DNA of 64,000 bases, from positions 35,597,094 to 35,661,093 of the forward strand of contig JALGQZ010000011.1 of NCBI GenBank assembly GCA_023105745.1, in the 5' to 3' direction. Below the pieces are notes generated by a model. That model was not told where the DNA came from. It did no database searches and was given only the letters and a program-made list of their open reading frames with translations. This DNA is from Austropuccinia psidii. Taxonomy: Eukaryota; Basidiomycota; Pucciniomycetes; Pucciniales; Sphaerophragmiaceae. Position numbers and translations under genes: made by a program. Positions within the stretch are counted from its first letter, which is position 1. Each line of letters begins with the position of its first letter. Positions 24,523-37,450 of this stretch are shown here, in pieces.

Positions 24523-27500
24523 CACCATGAGAAAAGTGGCTGCACCTGATAGCAGTTGTTGAATTTTGAAATTAGCTTGGATCCAGAATGGAATGAGCTT
24601 ATATCCCTCCTCTGAACTGGGTTGTAACCAGGATTTCAAACTTAATTTAGATTCCAGATTATTCCAAGCCACTGGAATATCAAAGAACTTTTAAGATAAT
24701 TATTTTGTTGATTTTATACAATAAATATGTATTAAATTTTATGAAAAATCTTCATATATTTTCATTGATGAAAAAGATTTTTCACTCTATTCTCATCTTC
24801 TTGCAGAGATTGAACACTATAATAATTCTACCATACATATATATTTTGAATTTATATTTTTTTTATTTGTTTTTTGAAGGAATTCATAAGTAAAATATAG
24901 TTCCCAAAATGAATGAAACATTTATTTTACTTATTTAATTACCTATAATAATTTATAGTAATATCAACTTAATTTTTTTTTCTTTAAAAAGTGTCTTGAA
25001 AAAAAATCTCTCCCTAATAAAATCCTCATCTTAAGAAGAAAAATATTTTTCCTTTCTTTATATAATCAGTTTTCTTGTAATTTCAAATAAAGAAAAATAA
25101 GACCCCAAAAATATTTCATTAATTGAATTATTCAAAAGGAAAAAAAAAAGCACAAAAAATACATCATTTCTCAATCATTTCTCAAAATCTTCTTTATATC
25201 ATTATTATTTTGATTTTAATTTCATTTTCATATTGTGGTTATAATTAATGAATATCATCAATCTTTACTATGAGTAAATCTCAGATCTCTCTATTTTAAA
25301 CAGTAGAAACATCTCAATTTGATTCTTTTTAATTGATTTTTATTGGAAAAGAAATTAGTGAGGTCTATTAAGTGAATCCCAAAACTAGAAAAGGATTAAG
25401 AATTTTTATAAATATAAAACTTGAGGAATAAAAGGGGGAAAGATTCAAAAAATGCTAATCATTTTGAATATGGAAATTTTAAAGTAGCAGGTGTTACAAG
25501 GTTGTTATTGTAATTCTCAGTATAAAAGTATAAAATGAAAATATATAAAAATATCAAATATCAAAATTCAAAAAATTTGTAAAAACTAAACAGAAATCAG
25601 AAAAACCCCCAAAAAAATTACTAAAAAATAAAAAAAAAATTAAATCATCAACCAGCATTACCTTCATAAAAAGTTGATAATAAAGTTGAAAAATTGAACT
25701 ACAATAAATAAAAAAAGTTCTTTAAATTAAAAAAATAAAAGTTCTTATAGTGATTTTATTTGAAAACAGAGGACAAAATAATTCAAATTCTAGTTATAAA
25801 ATAATAAATCTCATTTTTCATAGTTCATTTTTGTCATTAATTTTTTTGAGGTCAATTTATTCTCTGAAATTAATTTTTTGAGATAAAACTCTTTTAATTC
25901 TTTTTTTTTTTTTTGGTTTTTTTGTTTCAAATGTGTGTTTTGAAAAATAAAGTGAAATATTCAATTCAGAAAAAAAAAACCTGATGGAAGGAATGATAGG
26001 TGAGTTATAAATTGAATTTCCTAATTATTATCTTAAATTGAAATTTATTGGATTTTAAGATATGAGGAAAAAGTCATTGCATCTCTGGGAGATATCTGAA
26101 TATACTTCTCATAGTATTAAGACAAATAGTATTACAAAAGCTTTATAGCACTATTATTCTGTTTAAATCAAGTCAATACTCAAATTAAGAACTTTATGAT
26201 AATTCTTAAAAGCTTAAAACCAATGTGATGATTTATTTATTTATTTTTTGCAAATTCTGATTGTATTTTCCTTAACACCAGCTTATTATTAATCAATTAA
26301 ATGAATGATAAATTAACTTTATGAAAAATAATTTTCCTTGTGAGCTTAAATATTTGCTATGGGGAAAGCTTAACAAAGTACCATACAAAACTGATCAAAA
26401 TCTGAGTAAATACCTTGTGAAATTCTCAATAATGACATAGATATATTTGGAAGGTAATTGTTAAAATGTTCTGAAGATGGCTAAATATGGCTCTGAAGTA
26501 ATATTTCAATCACTTCAAGATTCCTTCTGAAGAATTTCAAGCTTATTTCTGTAGTGCCTCACTTGAAAAATATCAATTGATTGATTTTTATAAGCTATCA
26601 ATAAAAATAAATACCAGAAAACAAAGCAAGGAACACTATTTTTTTTTTTTGAAAATATGAAAAAAGATATCAATATTTGAGCCTACTGACTAAAATTTGA
26701 AAATTACTTATGATTATAGCTTTACTAATCTTTTTAGGTTCCAAGGATTTATCATCATAAATTCATTGTAATAGAACTTTATGATTCTTGATGAATAACG
26801 TTAAAGAAATGAATTTAGTAAAATAAAATATTTATCCAAATAATTTGGCTTTGAATTAACATGGAGCTCAACTATTTAAAAGAATTGGATTATTTTCTTA
26901 CTTATTCAAAAATAAGTATTTTTCAACTATTCCCAATTTCAATCCAATATTCATATTGTATTTGATGTAATTTTTGAACAAAGTTTACAGAGATTTTTTT
27001 TTCATAAGTTTAGGAGAAATTTAATTGAGAGAAATTAAGAAATTTATTCCTCAAGTTATTTATTAATTTAAGTTTTTTTTACTGTTGCAAATTTTAGAAT
27101 TTAAAGAATTACTTTGGAATAATTAAGTCTAAAAGCCATGAAATAGACCAAAATATATATTTCTAAACAAATTGAGAGTTCTAAATAAATTCCAATTATT
27201 AAAAAATTTATTAAGCATGAAGAAGAAGAAAAATGAAAAGAAACTCCTATGAAATATAAAAAATACAATTCAAAGATAAGCAAAAATAGAAAATGAGCTT
27301 GATGACATATCTTAAAATAAAAAATGCTTACAATTAAGCTTGAAAATATAAAAAAAATGGCTTTTAGCTTAACTTCAATATAGCACATATAATTGAATTG
27401 GATTCATATGAATTATATGAATATTAGTTATTGGAGCTATATCATATCTCTTGATATAGCTTCTCTCCTTAATTTTTCAAAATGATAGCTCAAGAAATTA

Positions 27501-28536
27501 ACATTTTAAAAGCTATTGTATTTGGTTTTTAAATATTTAAGTATGAAATAAATCAGGATTCTTATTTATAAAAAGCTTATTATAAATCAGAGCTACAGCA
27601 ACTGATAAATAAATTTCTATTAGAAAAAATATTCTATTGTACATAAATTTATAAAAGCTGATTTTTAAACGAAAATTAGACTAACTATGCTATGTGTATT
27701 CCATGGCTCTTTTCTAAAACAAGGAATTTTCCTCATTCTACAACCTGGGATGGAATAATACAAACAATTTCCAATTATAAAATTAGGGAAGGATATTATG
27801 CTTAAAATCTTCACACACTCTTGATATAAGTGAAAAAGATTCCTCTATAGAGTTTTGTAGGCTAAAATACTGAAAATATCTACCAAATTTTTACTATCTT
27901 TTTCAAATCTCTCCTTGAAATATACTTTGTGTCATTAAGATTGAGGTTTTTTTTAAATTTTAAAAAAGTAATTTAAAAATAAGAAGAGAATGGAAGTAGG
28001 TGTATTATGTTCCACTCAATATATAATTTTATAAAAGATGGAAATTTCATTTCATTTTTTCTCTTTAATAATAGCTATATTTTCAGAATATATTCAAGTA
28101 TTTGAGACTTTTTATCATTAATTGAAGATCTCAAAATACAGTGCTTACAGTGTTAATATTATTTTGCTATGTTTTTCTGTAAATGAGTTGATGAAGCTTT
28201 AATATTCATGTAGATTTCTACAAGACAGACCATAAAGGTTTAATTTCTCTGTTAATTTAATTATATAAATAACAAAAAACAAAAATACATAGGGAAATAC
28301 AGTAAGCCTTTAACATGTGTTTTTGAGCCAACAAGCTTTGGGCAGCCCAACCAAAAAATAATATTCTGGGAAATAAATGAAATATTTTTGGCTTGCATGT
28401 GTGGCTTGGAAGTCTTCCAAAACTTCCATTTTTAAATTGAATGTCTTTCCTAGCTCCCACATATATCCAATTCATCTCCCATGTCAAATTCCAAATGCAA
28501 CACCTGCTGTCAGGTGTAGCCAATTTGCTCATGGTG
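24523..28536 (-). mobile_element. 4-kb TIR element, copy 3 (inverted)
   Basis: Left end CACCATGAGAAAAGTGGCTG, right end GCCAATTTGCTCATGGTG. The outer 9 bp (CACCATGAG / CTCATGGTG) are perfect inverted repeats and similarity continues for roughly 50 bp. Compared with copies 1 and 2 it is reversed: the AGGAAGGG...CAACCCAG-type block is on the left (minus-strand reading) and the CATGGGAGAT / TGCAAGCCAAAAAT blocks are on the right. TTT borders both ends, compatible with a 3-bp duplication but weak in AT-rich DNA. No transposase. Open frames at 24,705-24,893, 27,101-27,388 and 28,257-28,556 are chance. Confidence 0.75.
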
Positions 28537-29690
28537 TTTTGGAATCTAATAGCCAAAAATTACATGTGTCAAAAAGATTTTTTGAAACTTATCTCAAAAG
28601 AATTTGCATTTCAAAATGATTGGCATCAAAATTTGAATCTAAGAACTCAGAATAAAATTGACTTTAGGACTAAAAACACCAAAAATGAAATGAATATATT
28701 TTTGGTGCTTCAGAAAATTCACAAAAATTTTATAATCAGACACAGCCTTAGTAAAAAAGCATTCATATATTAATTTATTGATATACATACTTTATTAATA
28801 TTTTACATGAAAAAAGTCTACAGCTAATTACTTTCTCAACATCATTGTTTTCAAATATTAAATGAAAGAACTTTATTTAATAACAGTTTGTTTGTTTTTT
28901 TTCAAGATATTTTAGAAGATATTTTTCCTTTCCATTGAAAAACTAAAAAAAAAACATTATTTAAATAAAAAGAAAGAGCACATTTTTCCTTTGATTGGTT
29001 TCAATTTTGAATATTTTATTTTTTAATCTATAATTGAATAAAATAAACCTTTTTTTTTATATTTTTTCTTAAATATAAAGATGAAATTAAAATAAATTTA
29101 TGTTTTATAAGCTAAAAATGCTTTTTATTTTCTCTTTTAATGTGATAAGAAGAATTGTGTATTTAGAACTTATTTTATGGTTATTCACTTGACTAGGAGA
29201 TAGATGGTTGTGCCATGAGGCAACTTGGTAATGATAGAATATCTTTTTAGCTTTAAATGATAATAATTTATCAAATTGAATTTTCTAAGTTTTTACATAA
29301 ATAATGATAATAATAATCTTAATCAATTTTTTTTTTGAGAAACAGAAAATGAAATTATTTATAAATTTGATTTTTAAAAATAATTCTTATTATAAGAAAT
29401 TATTCATTAAAATGTCAAGAAAAAAAAATCATTTCAAAAAATCAATAATTGAATCTTACTTTTTTGTATATTTTCCCCCCAATTTTTAGATTATATATAT
29501 ACTGATTTTTAAGTGTTTTTTATTTTAAGTTTTGTGTTTTTTTGATTTATATTTTTGGAAATTTTTTTCCTAACACTTAATAATTTCTTCTAAAAATTTT
29601 AACTGAAATAAAAATCCTTGAGTTTTCATTAAAGTTAAAATTGAAAAATAATAAGAATAATGAAATTACAGTTTATCAATTTAGCGAATT
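28537..29690. other. Unassigned AT-rich DNA
   Basis: No gene recognised. The 110-codon open frame at 28,441-28,773 begins inside the terminal repeat of the element to the left and is not a gene. Confidence 0.45.
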
Positions 29691-31688
29691 TCAAGTTAAT
29701 TTTTATTAAATTTGTCACGTAAGCAAAAAATTTGTCTTTGAAATTTTATGATGAATTCTGAAAAAAAGTCTTTTAAACAGATTACTGTATTATTATTATT
29801 ATTATTATTATTTTCACGAGTTGAGGTCAGGAAGCTATTAACTAAGTTTATGATATATAAGATTCAATTATTTTAAATTAGTTGGTTGATACATAACTTG
29901 AGACTAAATCAGTAAAAAGGAGTTTAGTTAGTTTTCTAAACCAGTTTTCCTCCAGTTTTTTCTTGAATTGTATGAGAATGTATTGCGAGATAAATTAACG
30001 GCTCACCGCTCTTACTCGAGTGATGATTTAAATTTAAAACTTGTTGGAGTGGAATTTAAGGAGAGCCTCAGTTGAAATGATTGGTAACCATCTTGAAAGA
30101 TGATTGATTTATTTTTTAAAAAATTAAAAAAGTAATTTGAAAATTGGTCAAGAGGGAGCAAAACATTAAATTGATCAAAGGAACACGCTTAATTGATTTG
30201 GCACGTTAACCTAAATCCGAATTTTAAAAATCTCAGTGAATTATTCAAAGCCACTCATTCAAGTTGATCGTTAAATTCTTACTAAGACAAGAAAGAGTTT
30301 TTGTTTCAATGGTCAAAGGGTAGCTTAATAGCGGGGCTTAACTTGAATTTTTTTCAATCAACAATGACTGGCTTACTTGTGATGAATTACTACAGTTTAA
30401 GTATCTTATGATTCAAAATTTTGAATTTTTTCAAGTCAACTTAACCTTGAAAATCAATTACGGCATTGTCATATTCTATACAGCATACAAGTGTTACAAC
30501 TTACATTTCAAATGGCTTATTTTGTTTGAGTAAGCCGGAGGACTGACTGACCTCGCGGGTCACAAGTTCACAACTGGATCATAACCTTTTGCTTAGTCAG
30601 TCCTGTACCGTTTCTTGGTCCTTGAAAATAGATAGTTGACTCAAAATTTAAAGTTTTGGTTTTTTATTTTTTTTTTGAAAAAAGTTATCCGATTCAATTT
30701 TACAGTTATGCCTTACTAAGTAAAATAGTCAATTGTTGAGTAAGATCGATTATAAATTATTAACTATAAACTGGATTTCACTCCTAGCTGTTGACCATAA
30801 AAACCTTTGAGCTGAATTTTTGTGATCAAGCAAGCCAAATTGAATTAATTAAAATTGATCAAGCATTTTAATCTTCTGGGTTTGTTGTCTACTATAAAGA
30901 GACCTTCGATTGGTCATTTGCTATTTATCGTTATCCATCAGCTCAAGTTTTTAAGATCATCTCATCAAAGTAATACAGTAAAATCCTTTGTTTCAAACTT
31001 TCTTCAAATTACTGTGGATGAGATTAAGGATGATTTTAATGATTTAGTACAGTATTCTCATATGGTTTTGCTTTCAACTTAAACTCAATCGTCAAGTCAA
31101 AAAAAGCGCTCCTAGGCTCTGTTCTGAACAGATTGAATTTCTTCCCGCTGGAACCCTGAAATAAACTCAATCAGTTGAATCCATAACCCTACATACTGTA
31201 GACTGTTTTGAGTTTTGGTCTTTTGAGGAAAGTCGAAAGTTTACTGGCATTTACCCCTTGCCAATTAGGTCTTGTCCAGAGTAGAGCTTGGTTAGCTTAC
31301 TTTAGCCCCTTTCCACTACCCCAAACTTTTTGCTTTAATTAGATTTATTCCATCTCACTTTGATCATTCAACCCATCTCAAAGATCAAGTTTTGGCTCTG
31401 GTGGTTGGTAACTTTGACCTTTCTTACTCTTACATCTTAAAATCCTCATTAGTGGTAATAATCTCTCTACAACTCCAACTTGCTTTTCATTTCAAGTCAA
31501 ATCAAACAGATCGTGCTCTTGCCTTTTCCATTTTAGTCTCCGTTCTCAGAAACCGAATTCCATGGTACTGTAGATTCTATTTTCTCTCAACATTGCCTTG
31601 GGTTTGCCTTTGCCCTTGGTGCTTATTCACTTTTTAACTCGCAGGAATTCGATTGTCGCGCAACTTCATAAACTGAAAATTAACTATC
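29691..31688 (+). promoter_or_regulatory. CpG-bearing upstream region of the ERG4-type gene
   Basis: Composition changes here from CpG-free transposon DNA to host-like sequence with several CpGs. It holds an (ATT)n tract at about 29,788-29,811 just at the border, an inverted repeat GGACTGACT / AGTCAGTCC (30,540-30,548 and 30,595-30,603), and C/T-rich stretches at about 31,300-31,640, a common feature of fungal promoters. No upstream gene is recognised. An open frame at 30,855-31,082 lacks an ATG start and a known domain. Confidence 0.4.
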
Positions 31689-34465
31689 ATGTCAACTCAA
31701 CCACTCTTAAATCCCAGCTCTTCCGTCACTCACCCTCAATCCAGTCGACCTTTAACCCATGTGGATAAGTCAAACTTAAGATTCTCAAATCAACCACTTG
31801 TCATTGGCCAATTCAATCCAGAGGTCTGTCTTCAATTTTGAGTTGATCTTTCATACTCTCCTAGCCTTATTGGTTTCTACCTTTGGCGAGAATTTGGCTT
31901 GTTTGGTTCTATGGTCAAACCCTAACTTAATAAAAGCAACCTTTTATCCAAATTCAACATCTTTTCATGAATGAATTTTATGCGCATTCGATTGAAAAAG
32001 AATTCTTTTTTAATCAACCTAAAAGAGATGCATATTTGGCCTCAAAAATCTCATTCTAAATAATTCTCAATTTTCTCGGATTTTCGTGACTCAATCTAAC
32101 TTTGACTTTTGGCTGGTTTCTGTACCTTCTTATTTTATCTCAAATTCTTATTACCCCTTTTGCTCTCAAGGCTGATCGCCATGAACGCTATGAATTCGGT
32201 GGACCTTGGGGTGTTTTTGGTCTTATGATTTTATTTCCTTGCATGATGTACTACTTTTTTATTTGTGAGCTTCTGTTTTTGATCACTTTATTTCAAATCT
32301 GCCATTTCATCCACCAACTCCTCCATGAGTATTCCTAGTATCAAGCCCTCAATTACACACATCATGAATAACTCACTGAATGAATTTTCATCCTCAAAAA
32401 GGTCTTTGGTGTTATGATGGAAAATTGTCAAGACCTCATTCATTTCAACCGGCTGAAATCTTCGCCTGGGCTTCTGAGTTTTGGGGTCTGATCAAATCGG
32501 TTTGCTAGATTTTAAACCCCTCCTTGTCAAGTCTTTCAATACTTAACACTCATTTCAACATTAGCACACCCGGCCCACATGGCATGCCACAGTTCTCTAC
32601 GTTGGTTTTCTGCTTTTTCAGCTATTTTTGGCGGCTTTCATGCCTGGCGTTCGTCAAGTTGGATTGCCCATTCCATCATTAAATGGCGCAAAGCTAGAAT
32701 ACTACTGTCAGGGGTTTTGACTCTTTTCCCTGACTGTCTTGCTTAATTTTCTGATCTCGATCTTGTCTTTTTTTAAGGTAATGCGCTTGCGTCTTGGTAT
32801 GCTACACTTGCTACTGTCTTCATTCTTCATTTGACTGGAGTCGTACCCCTGGGGCAAGTTTTCGATCAACTAGGTCATCTCATGACCATTGCCACTTTGT
32901 GTGGTTCAGCAATCTCGATGTTTTATTATATCGTTCCTGTCTCACAAAAAAAGTGCGTGAGAATGAGTGGTAATCCAATTTATGATTTTGTGAGCAAACT
33001 CTTGTCTTATTTCAGTCCCAAATGCATCACCAATCTCAACCTTTGTCGCCTTCAACAAAATTTTTCGACGTCAGTTTATGGGGGCAAGCCTAAACCCAAG
33101 AATAGGCCACATTGATGTCAAACTCTTTGCAGAAGTCCGCATTCCTTGGATTCTTCTTTTTATAATTGCGGTATCTGGAAGCGTCAAACAGTTTGAAAAA
33201 TTAGGCTATGTTACTCCCAATTCAGCTTTCATGATTCTTGCTACCGGTCTGTACGCCTGTGTTTGTTTATTTCTCGACTTTCATCAGCCGATAAAATTAA
33301 GTCTCGTTCTATGTTTGATTGAAACCGAAAAGCTACGTTAATGCTTGTGCCAAAGGTGAAGAATGCATTCCCTTGACGTGGGATATGGCGTATGAAAAAT
33401 GGGGTTGGATGTTATGCTTTTGGAACTTTTCTGGTGTGGCATTCACTTAGTTGAGTCAATATTAAATTTCGATCCTTTTCACACAATCCGGCTGCCAATA
33501 GTTTCACAAAAAACATCATAATCGAAGAAGCTTACTTTTGAAATTAGCTGTCATTCGGTCATTTACATCACCACTCAACCTCCCTCGCGATACGCTTTTC
33601 CAACCTGGGGTGTCATAGCGCTTTATGTCACTTATTTAATCGCCTACTACTTTTTTGATACGAGTGGTAGTCAAAAAGCCCGCTTCAAAATTCAGCAAAA
33701 TACTGGTTTACTTTATCGGCCATACGCTTTTCCTCAATTACCTTATGGAACACTAGAGAACCCAAAGACAATTGACCTTGAAGATGGAAAGAAGCTTCTT
33801 GTTGATGGCTGGTGGGCTTGGTGCCGAAAACCTGTAAATCTATCCTCAGCTTAACAGCTTTCCCACTTGATCAAAAATCTAAACCTTGCTCACTGCTCTT
33901 TTCCTAATGGGGCTCGTTTTGAGGTTTAGAGTTATACAGCCGATTTTGTGCAAACGATTTGTTGGGCAGCTTGCTCTGGATCTGGAAGCTTTGTTCCTTA
34001 CTTCTATCCTAGTCAATTCAATTTCATTTAAATATTTTCCAACCATCTTTTTCACTTAACAGCCTTTAAGGTGAGTCAAGCTAGAAAGCTGACAGGAATT
34101 TTGTTCGCCTTTTTGGTATAACACAGCCTTCTTCTTAATAATGATCCTTCACAGAAATGGAAGAGATTTCAAAAGATGTTCCCAGAAATACGGCAAAGGA
34201 TGGGAGGAGTATTGTCGACTTGTTCCATATAAGTTAAGTCCATCTCATCAATATTTTGGTCTCATTTTGACACAGTAATCTCGGGGCTTCTTGACCGTAG
34301 TCAAACAAGCTTGCAAATAGATGGAATCACAAATCAGCTGACAAGTTTTTGGCTCATTTGCGCATAACTTCACTTAATCCTATCAATTCGTTAATTTTTG
34401 GTTTCCTTCGATTTATTCAACGTTCCTCCATTTGCTTTCATAGGTACATCCCTGGCATCTATTAG
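31689..34465 (+). CDS. ERG4: Delta(24(28))-sterol reductase (ERG4 type), 11 exons
   Basis: Exons: 31,689-31,823; 32,171-32,264; 32,402-32,499; 32,565-32,706; 32,778-32,989; 33,075-33,250; 33,333-33,449; 33,548-33,833; 33,930-34,011; 34,127-34,232; 34,444-34,465. All ten introns have GT/AG ends and phases match, giving 489 aa without a stop, close to yeast Erg4 (473). The family reduces the C-24(28) double bond of the ergosterol precursor with NADPH in the ER membrane. Visible family blocks: YEFGGPWG (52-59), GLPIPSLNG (142-150), YYCNAL (155-160), MSGNPIYDF before exon 6, LNPRIG (233-238) followed by the AEVRIPW block, NACAKGEE (289-296), YYFFDT in exon 8, TADFVQ (423-428), HRNGRDF (456-462), WEEYC (473-477) and a terminal YIPGIY. 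The sister C-14 reductase ERG24 is less likely because [14 protein letters not shown] and the C-terminal spacing are ERG4-like. Exon 1 (45 aa) is polar and poorly conserved, so the start is the least certain part. Confidence 0.93.
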
Positions 34466-35210
34466 CGACTTCAGTTACTATCCATGGGTGGAGTCTTTTT
34501 TTTTTCTCCCTTCAACGCATTTAAAGAACTTTAATATCAACAGTCCAATTTTTTATTGAACATCAATACATTTTTTGAGGCAAAAAAATTATGTTATTGA
34601 AAATACTTAAGCCTGTTTTAACCGCTAACTCGATAATTTCAAATGACCCAAATAGTGTTTTGGATTTGTTTCAATTAAGCATTTTTTAGTGATCAAACAC
34701 TTACTAGCCAAAGACCGTTGAAATGAAAAGATGAATTTTCTCATGGTTGAATCAACTTTGGTGAAACGTTGGCTGTTAAAGCATTTCATAATTAAGTCAC
34801 CAGCTACAACCTCTTGGTAGAATTTAGTTTTTAACTGTCTTAAGATTATTTGATTTCAAAAAAGCATTCATGAAATTTGATGCCAAGTCTTTTGGCTTAC
34901 TCTATTAAACTAACCACGATATCCTCTGCTGAAAATGTTGGAGCAGGCGATCAGACCTTTCGGCTCAAGTTGTATTGAGCTCGGCGTAAGCCGCCCAAAA
35001 AAGGCCCGTTTCTTACATTTCTTTCGGAAGACGCTTTAAAGCCCACTAGTTGAGAATCTTTGAATTATACTCCTCAAAATCTCCCGACCAAATCAATTTC
35101 ATATTGAGGCGACTAACAAAACAAGTTACATGCCTTGTGATTTTTACACGAGAAAAAAGTTTCTGGTAGAGCAGCCATATAAAATTTATGGCGAGCTGTG
35201 AAAAGCTTTG
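34466..35210. other. 3' flank of ERG4-type gene, CpG-bearing
   Basis: Host-like sequence up to the Harbinger insertion. At 34,963-34,980 a perfect 6-bp hairpin (GCTCAA / TTGAGC) is followed at once by a GGCG-TAAG-CGCC-like small hairpin (34,983-34,995). Could be part of a non-coding RNA or a truncated neighbour gene; nothing firm. Confidence 0.35.
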
Positions 35211-35497
35211 TTAGAGCATCTCCACAAGCGGGGGGAGCTAAAAGACAAGATAGCTGCCGCATGCTGCGGAATACCTACTCAAAGCACTGCGGCATTTTTC
35301 AGAGTAGCTATATTTCAAGTTTCACAAATTCTCAATTTTTATTTCTTTATTTATTTTTTTGGATATTTATTTTTTTGCCAATTTCTCTTTTGTCTGTGTG
35401 ATCTCAACTTGATGGATCCTGCACTGCTGGTGAAAGTGGTCTCAACCACAACTGCTACAATACTCTTTACCAATCAGAAAATCCCAATGTTTTTATT

Positions 35498-36800
35498 TTG
35501 AATCCATCAAATGAGGTCATCAATGGAGGCTCTCAACCTGGAAAACAGTCTGACCTTTTTTGTGACCACCTTTGTGGATATCGAAGGCTATATAAGGACT
35601 ATTTCAGCAAGGATCCTGTGTATAAAAGTAAAATTTTCCAATGTTGTTTCCGCATGCAATGGTCCATATTTCTCAATATTGTATCCAAAATTGAAGAGGC
35701 ATATTCTTATTTTACTCAGAGTTGCAATGCTGCAGGAAAAATTGGACTCACAGGCCTTCAAGAGATCACCTCTGCAATGCAACAGCTCAGCTACAGGACT
35801 CCAGCTGATCAGATCAATGAATATGTCTGGATTTCAGAAACAATGTCTCTGAACAGCTTGTATCTGTCTGTTAAGCAATAATTGAATCATATGAAACCAC
35901 TTACCTTTTCTATCCAATTGAACAAGATTTCAAATTCTTGATGGAGATGGGAGAAAAACAAGGATTTTGAGGAATTCTGGGGTCTTTGGATTTTATGCCC
36001 TGGCAGTGGAAGAACTGTCCACACACATGGGCAGGTAAATATAAGGGAAAGAAAAAAGTAAGTCTCAAATTGCTAATTAAATTTGAAAGATGCTATCAGA
36101 TAAATTATTGACATTGATAAAAAGTCCCCAACCCTCATACTGGAACCTGTTGTTTGACAGGATTTGTGGTTCTGGCATACCGGGATCACATAATGACTTG
36201 AATGTGCTTGATTGATCACCTCTCTTTGATCAACTTATAAGTGGCTAAGCACCAAAATGTGAATTTGAAATGAATGGCTCCCAATAAAAGATGGGGTACT
36301 ATCTTACTGATGGGATTTATCCAGATTGGGTAACCTTGGTAAAAACAATTTCTCATCCTAAAGATACCAAGAGATAGGTAATTTTGGTTATAATCATCAT
36401 TCCTTCAAAATTCCACTTATTATTTCATCTTTGTTTTAGCATTTTGCTTGTCTTCAAGAGTCTGCACAAAAAGATGTGGAGAGGTAATTTAGGGTGTTCC
36501 AGGCAAGATTTGAAATAACAAAATCACCAGTGCAAGGATGGTGCCAAAAGCAAATCAACAGCATCATGAAGGCTTGAATAATACTTCACAAAATGATTGT
36601 AAAGGATGAAATTTGAGTTGAGCTCAAAGAATGGTATCCTGGAGGTCTACAAGTTGAAAATTGGCTCAATAATGAAGCAATAACACACTATGTAGCTCAC
36701 CTCAGGAACATCAGGAGTGTAAATGCCCACCAAAGCTTGAATATTGATCTTATTGAACATCTATGGGCTTGTAAAGGTAATAGATTTGATGATAGAACTC
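35498..36800 (+). pseudogene. PIF/Harbinger DDE transposase relic
   Basis: The first long frame (35,498-35,881) reads YRRLYKDYFSKDPVYKSK..., FRMQW..F, YFTQ and TPADQINEYVWI, matching the N-terminal part of plant-type Harbinger nucleases. After a stop (CAA to TAA type) and frame changes come GSLDFMPWQWKNCP (about 35,979-36,020, first catalytic Asp), GSHNDLNVLD (about 36,182-36,214, second Asp), MGYYLTDGIYPDWVTLVKTI (about 36,290-36,350) and QKDVER..FQARFEI (about 36,461-36,515, third acidic position). ILHKMIVKDE follows near 36,590, and NIDLIEHLWA near 36,745. Several in-frame stops and at least two frameshifts mean it is dead. Function if intact: cutting and joining of the element's ends in the nucleus. 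Confidence 0.9.
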
Positions 36801-37078
36801 TTTAGAATTATGATGTGTATTGTACTGCAATGATTAGGTGTATTTTTAAACTAAGTCTTTTTTTACCAATGAAAATATCAAAAAGAGATTTAAATGTTTC
36901 TTTTTATTTTTTGGTTTACTTTTTGGAAAATTTATTTATTTGTGGGAGAGTTTTTTTCATTTAAAAATTGATCCAAAAGGTCATTTCTGTATTCCATACC
37001 AATTATACCAGTTTCAAGCTTACCAAATATAATAATAATAAAGTTGCGGAATGATTTGGGGGCAAGAAAACAAAAATA

Positions 37079-37300
37079 TGGAATAATTTCAGAAAATGGG
37101 AATTAAGAAAGATTTCTAGAGATGGAAATAGGAATTAGGAATAACTACCAAGAAGAAAATCAGATTTCAAAATAACTCTGGAAATGGAAATAGAAATTAG
37201 GGAATAACTCCTGAGGTGGAAATAGGAATTGGGGAATAACTATGAAGATGGAAATAAGGCTTAGGGAACAAATCTGGAGATGGAAATCAAATTTAAGAAC
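37079..37300. repeat. Minisatellite, ~35-45 bp unit
   Basis: About five to six diverged units around GGAATAACT..GA.GATGGAAATAGGAATTAGG, inside the Harbinger element just after the transposase relic. Confidence 0.65.
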
Positions 37301-37450
37301 TATGGAACTAGATAAATCAAACTTTAAAGAAGTCCTAGGGTATAATCAAGAAGATTAAATTTTCAACCAGAAGAATTTCAATTAAAATAGAAAATACCAA
37401 TTTCCTCACCTTTTTTAAATCTAATGGTAGTAGACTCAATAACCAAAACA

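Noticed and set aside
30855..31082. 75-codon open frame upstream of ERG4 as a separate gene
   Set aside because: No ATG near the start, no domain, and no splice partners that extend it.
34063..34070. 8-bp micro-exon between exons 9 and 10 of the ERG4-type gene
   Set aside because: Using the acceptor at 34,126 directly restores the family sequence in phase; the micro-exon adds residues the family lacks.
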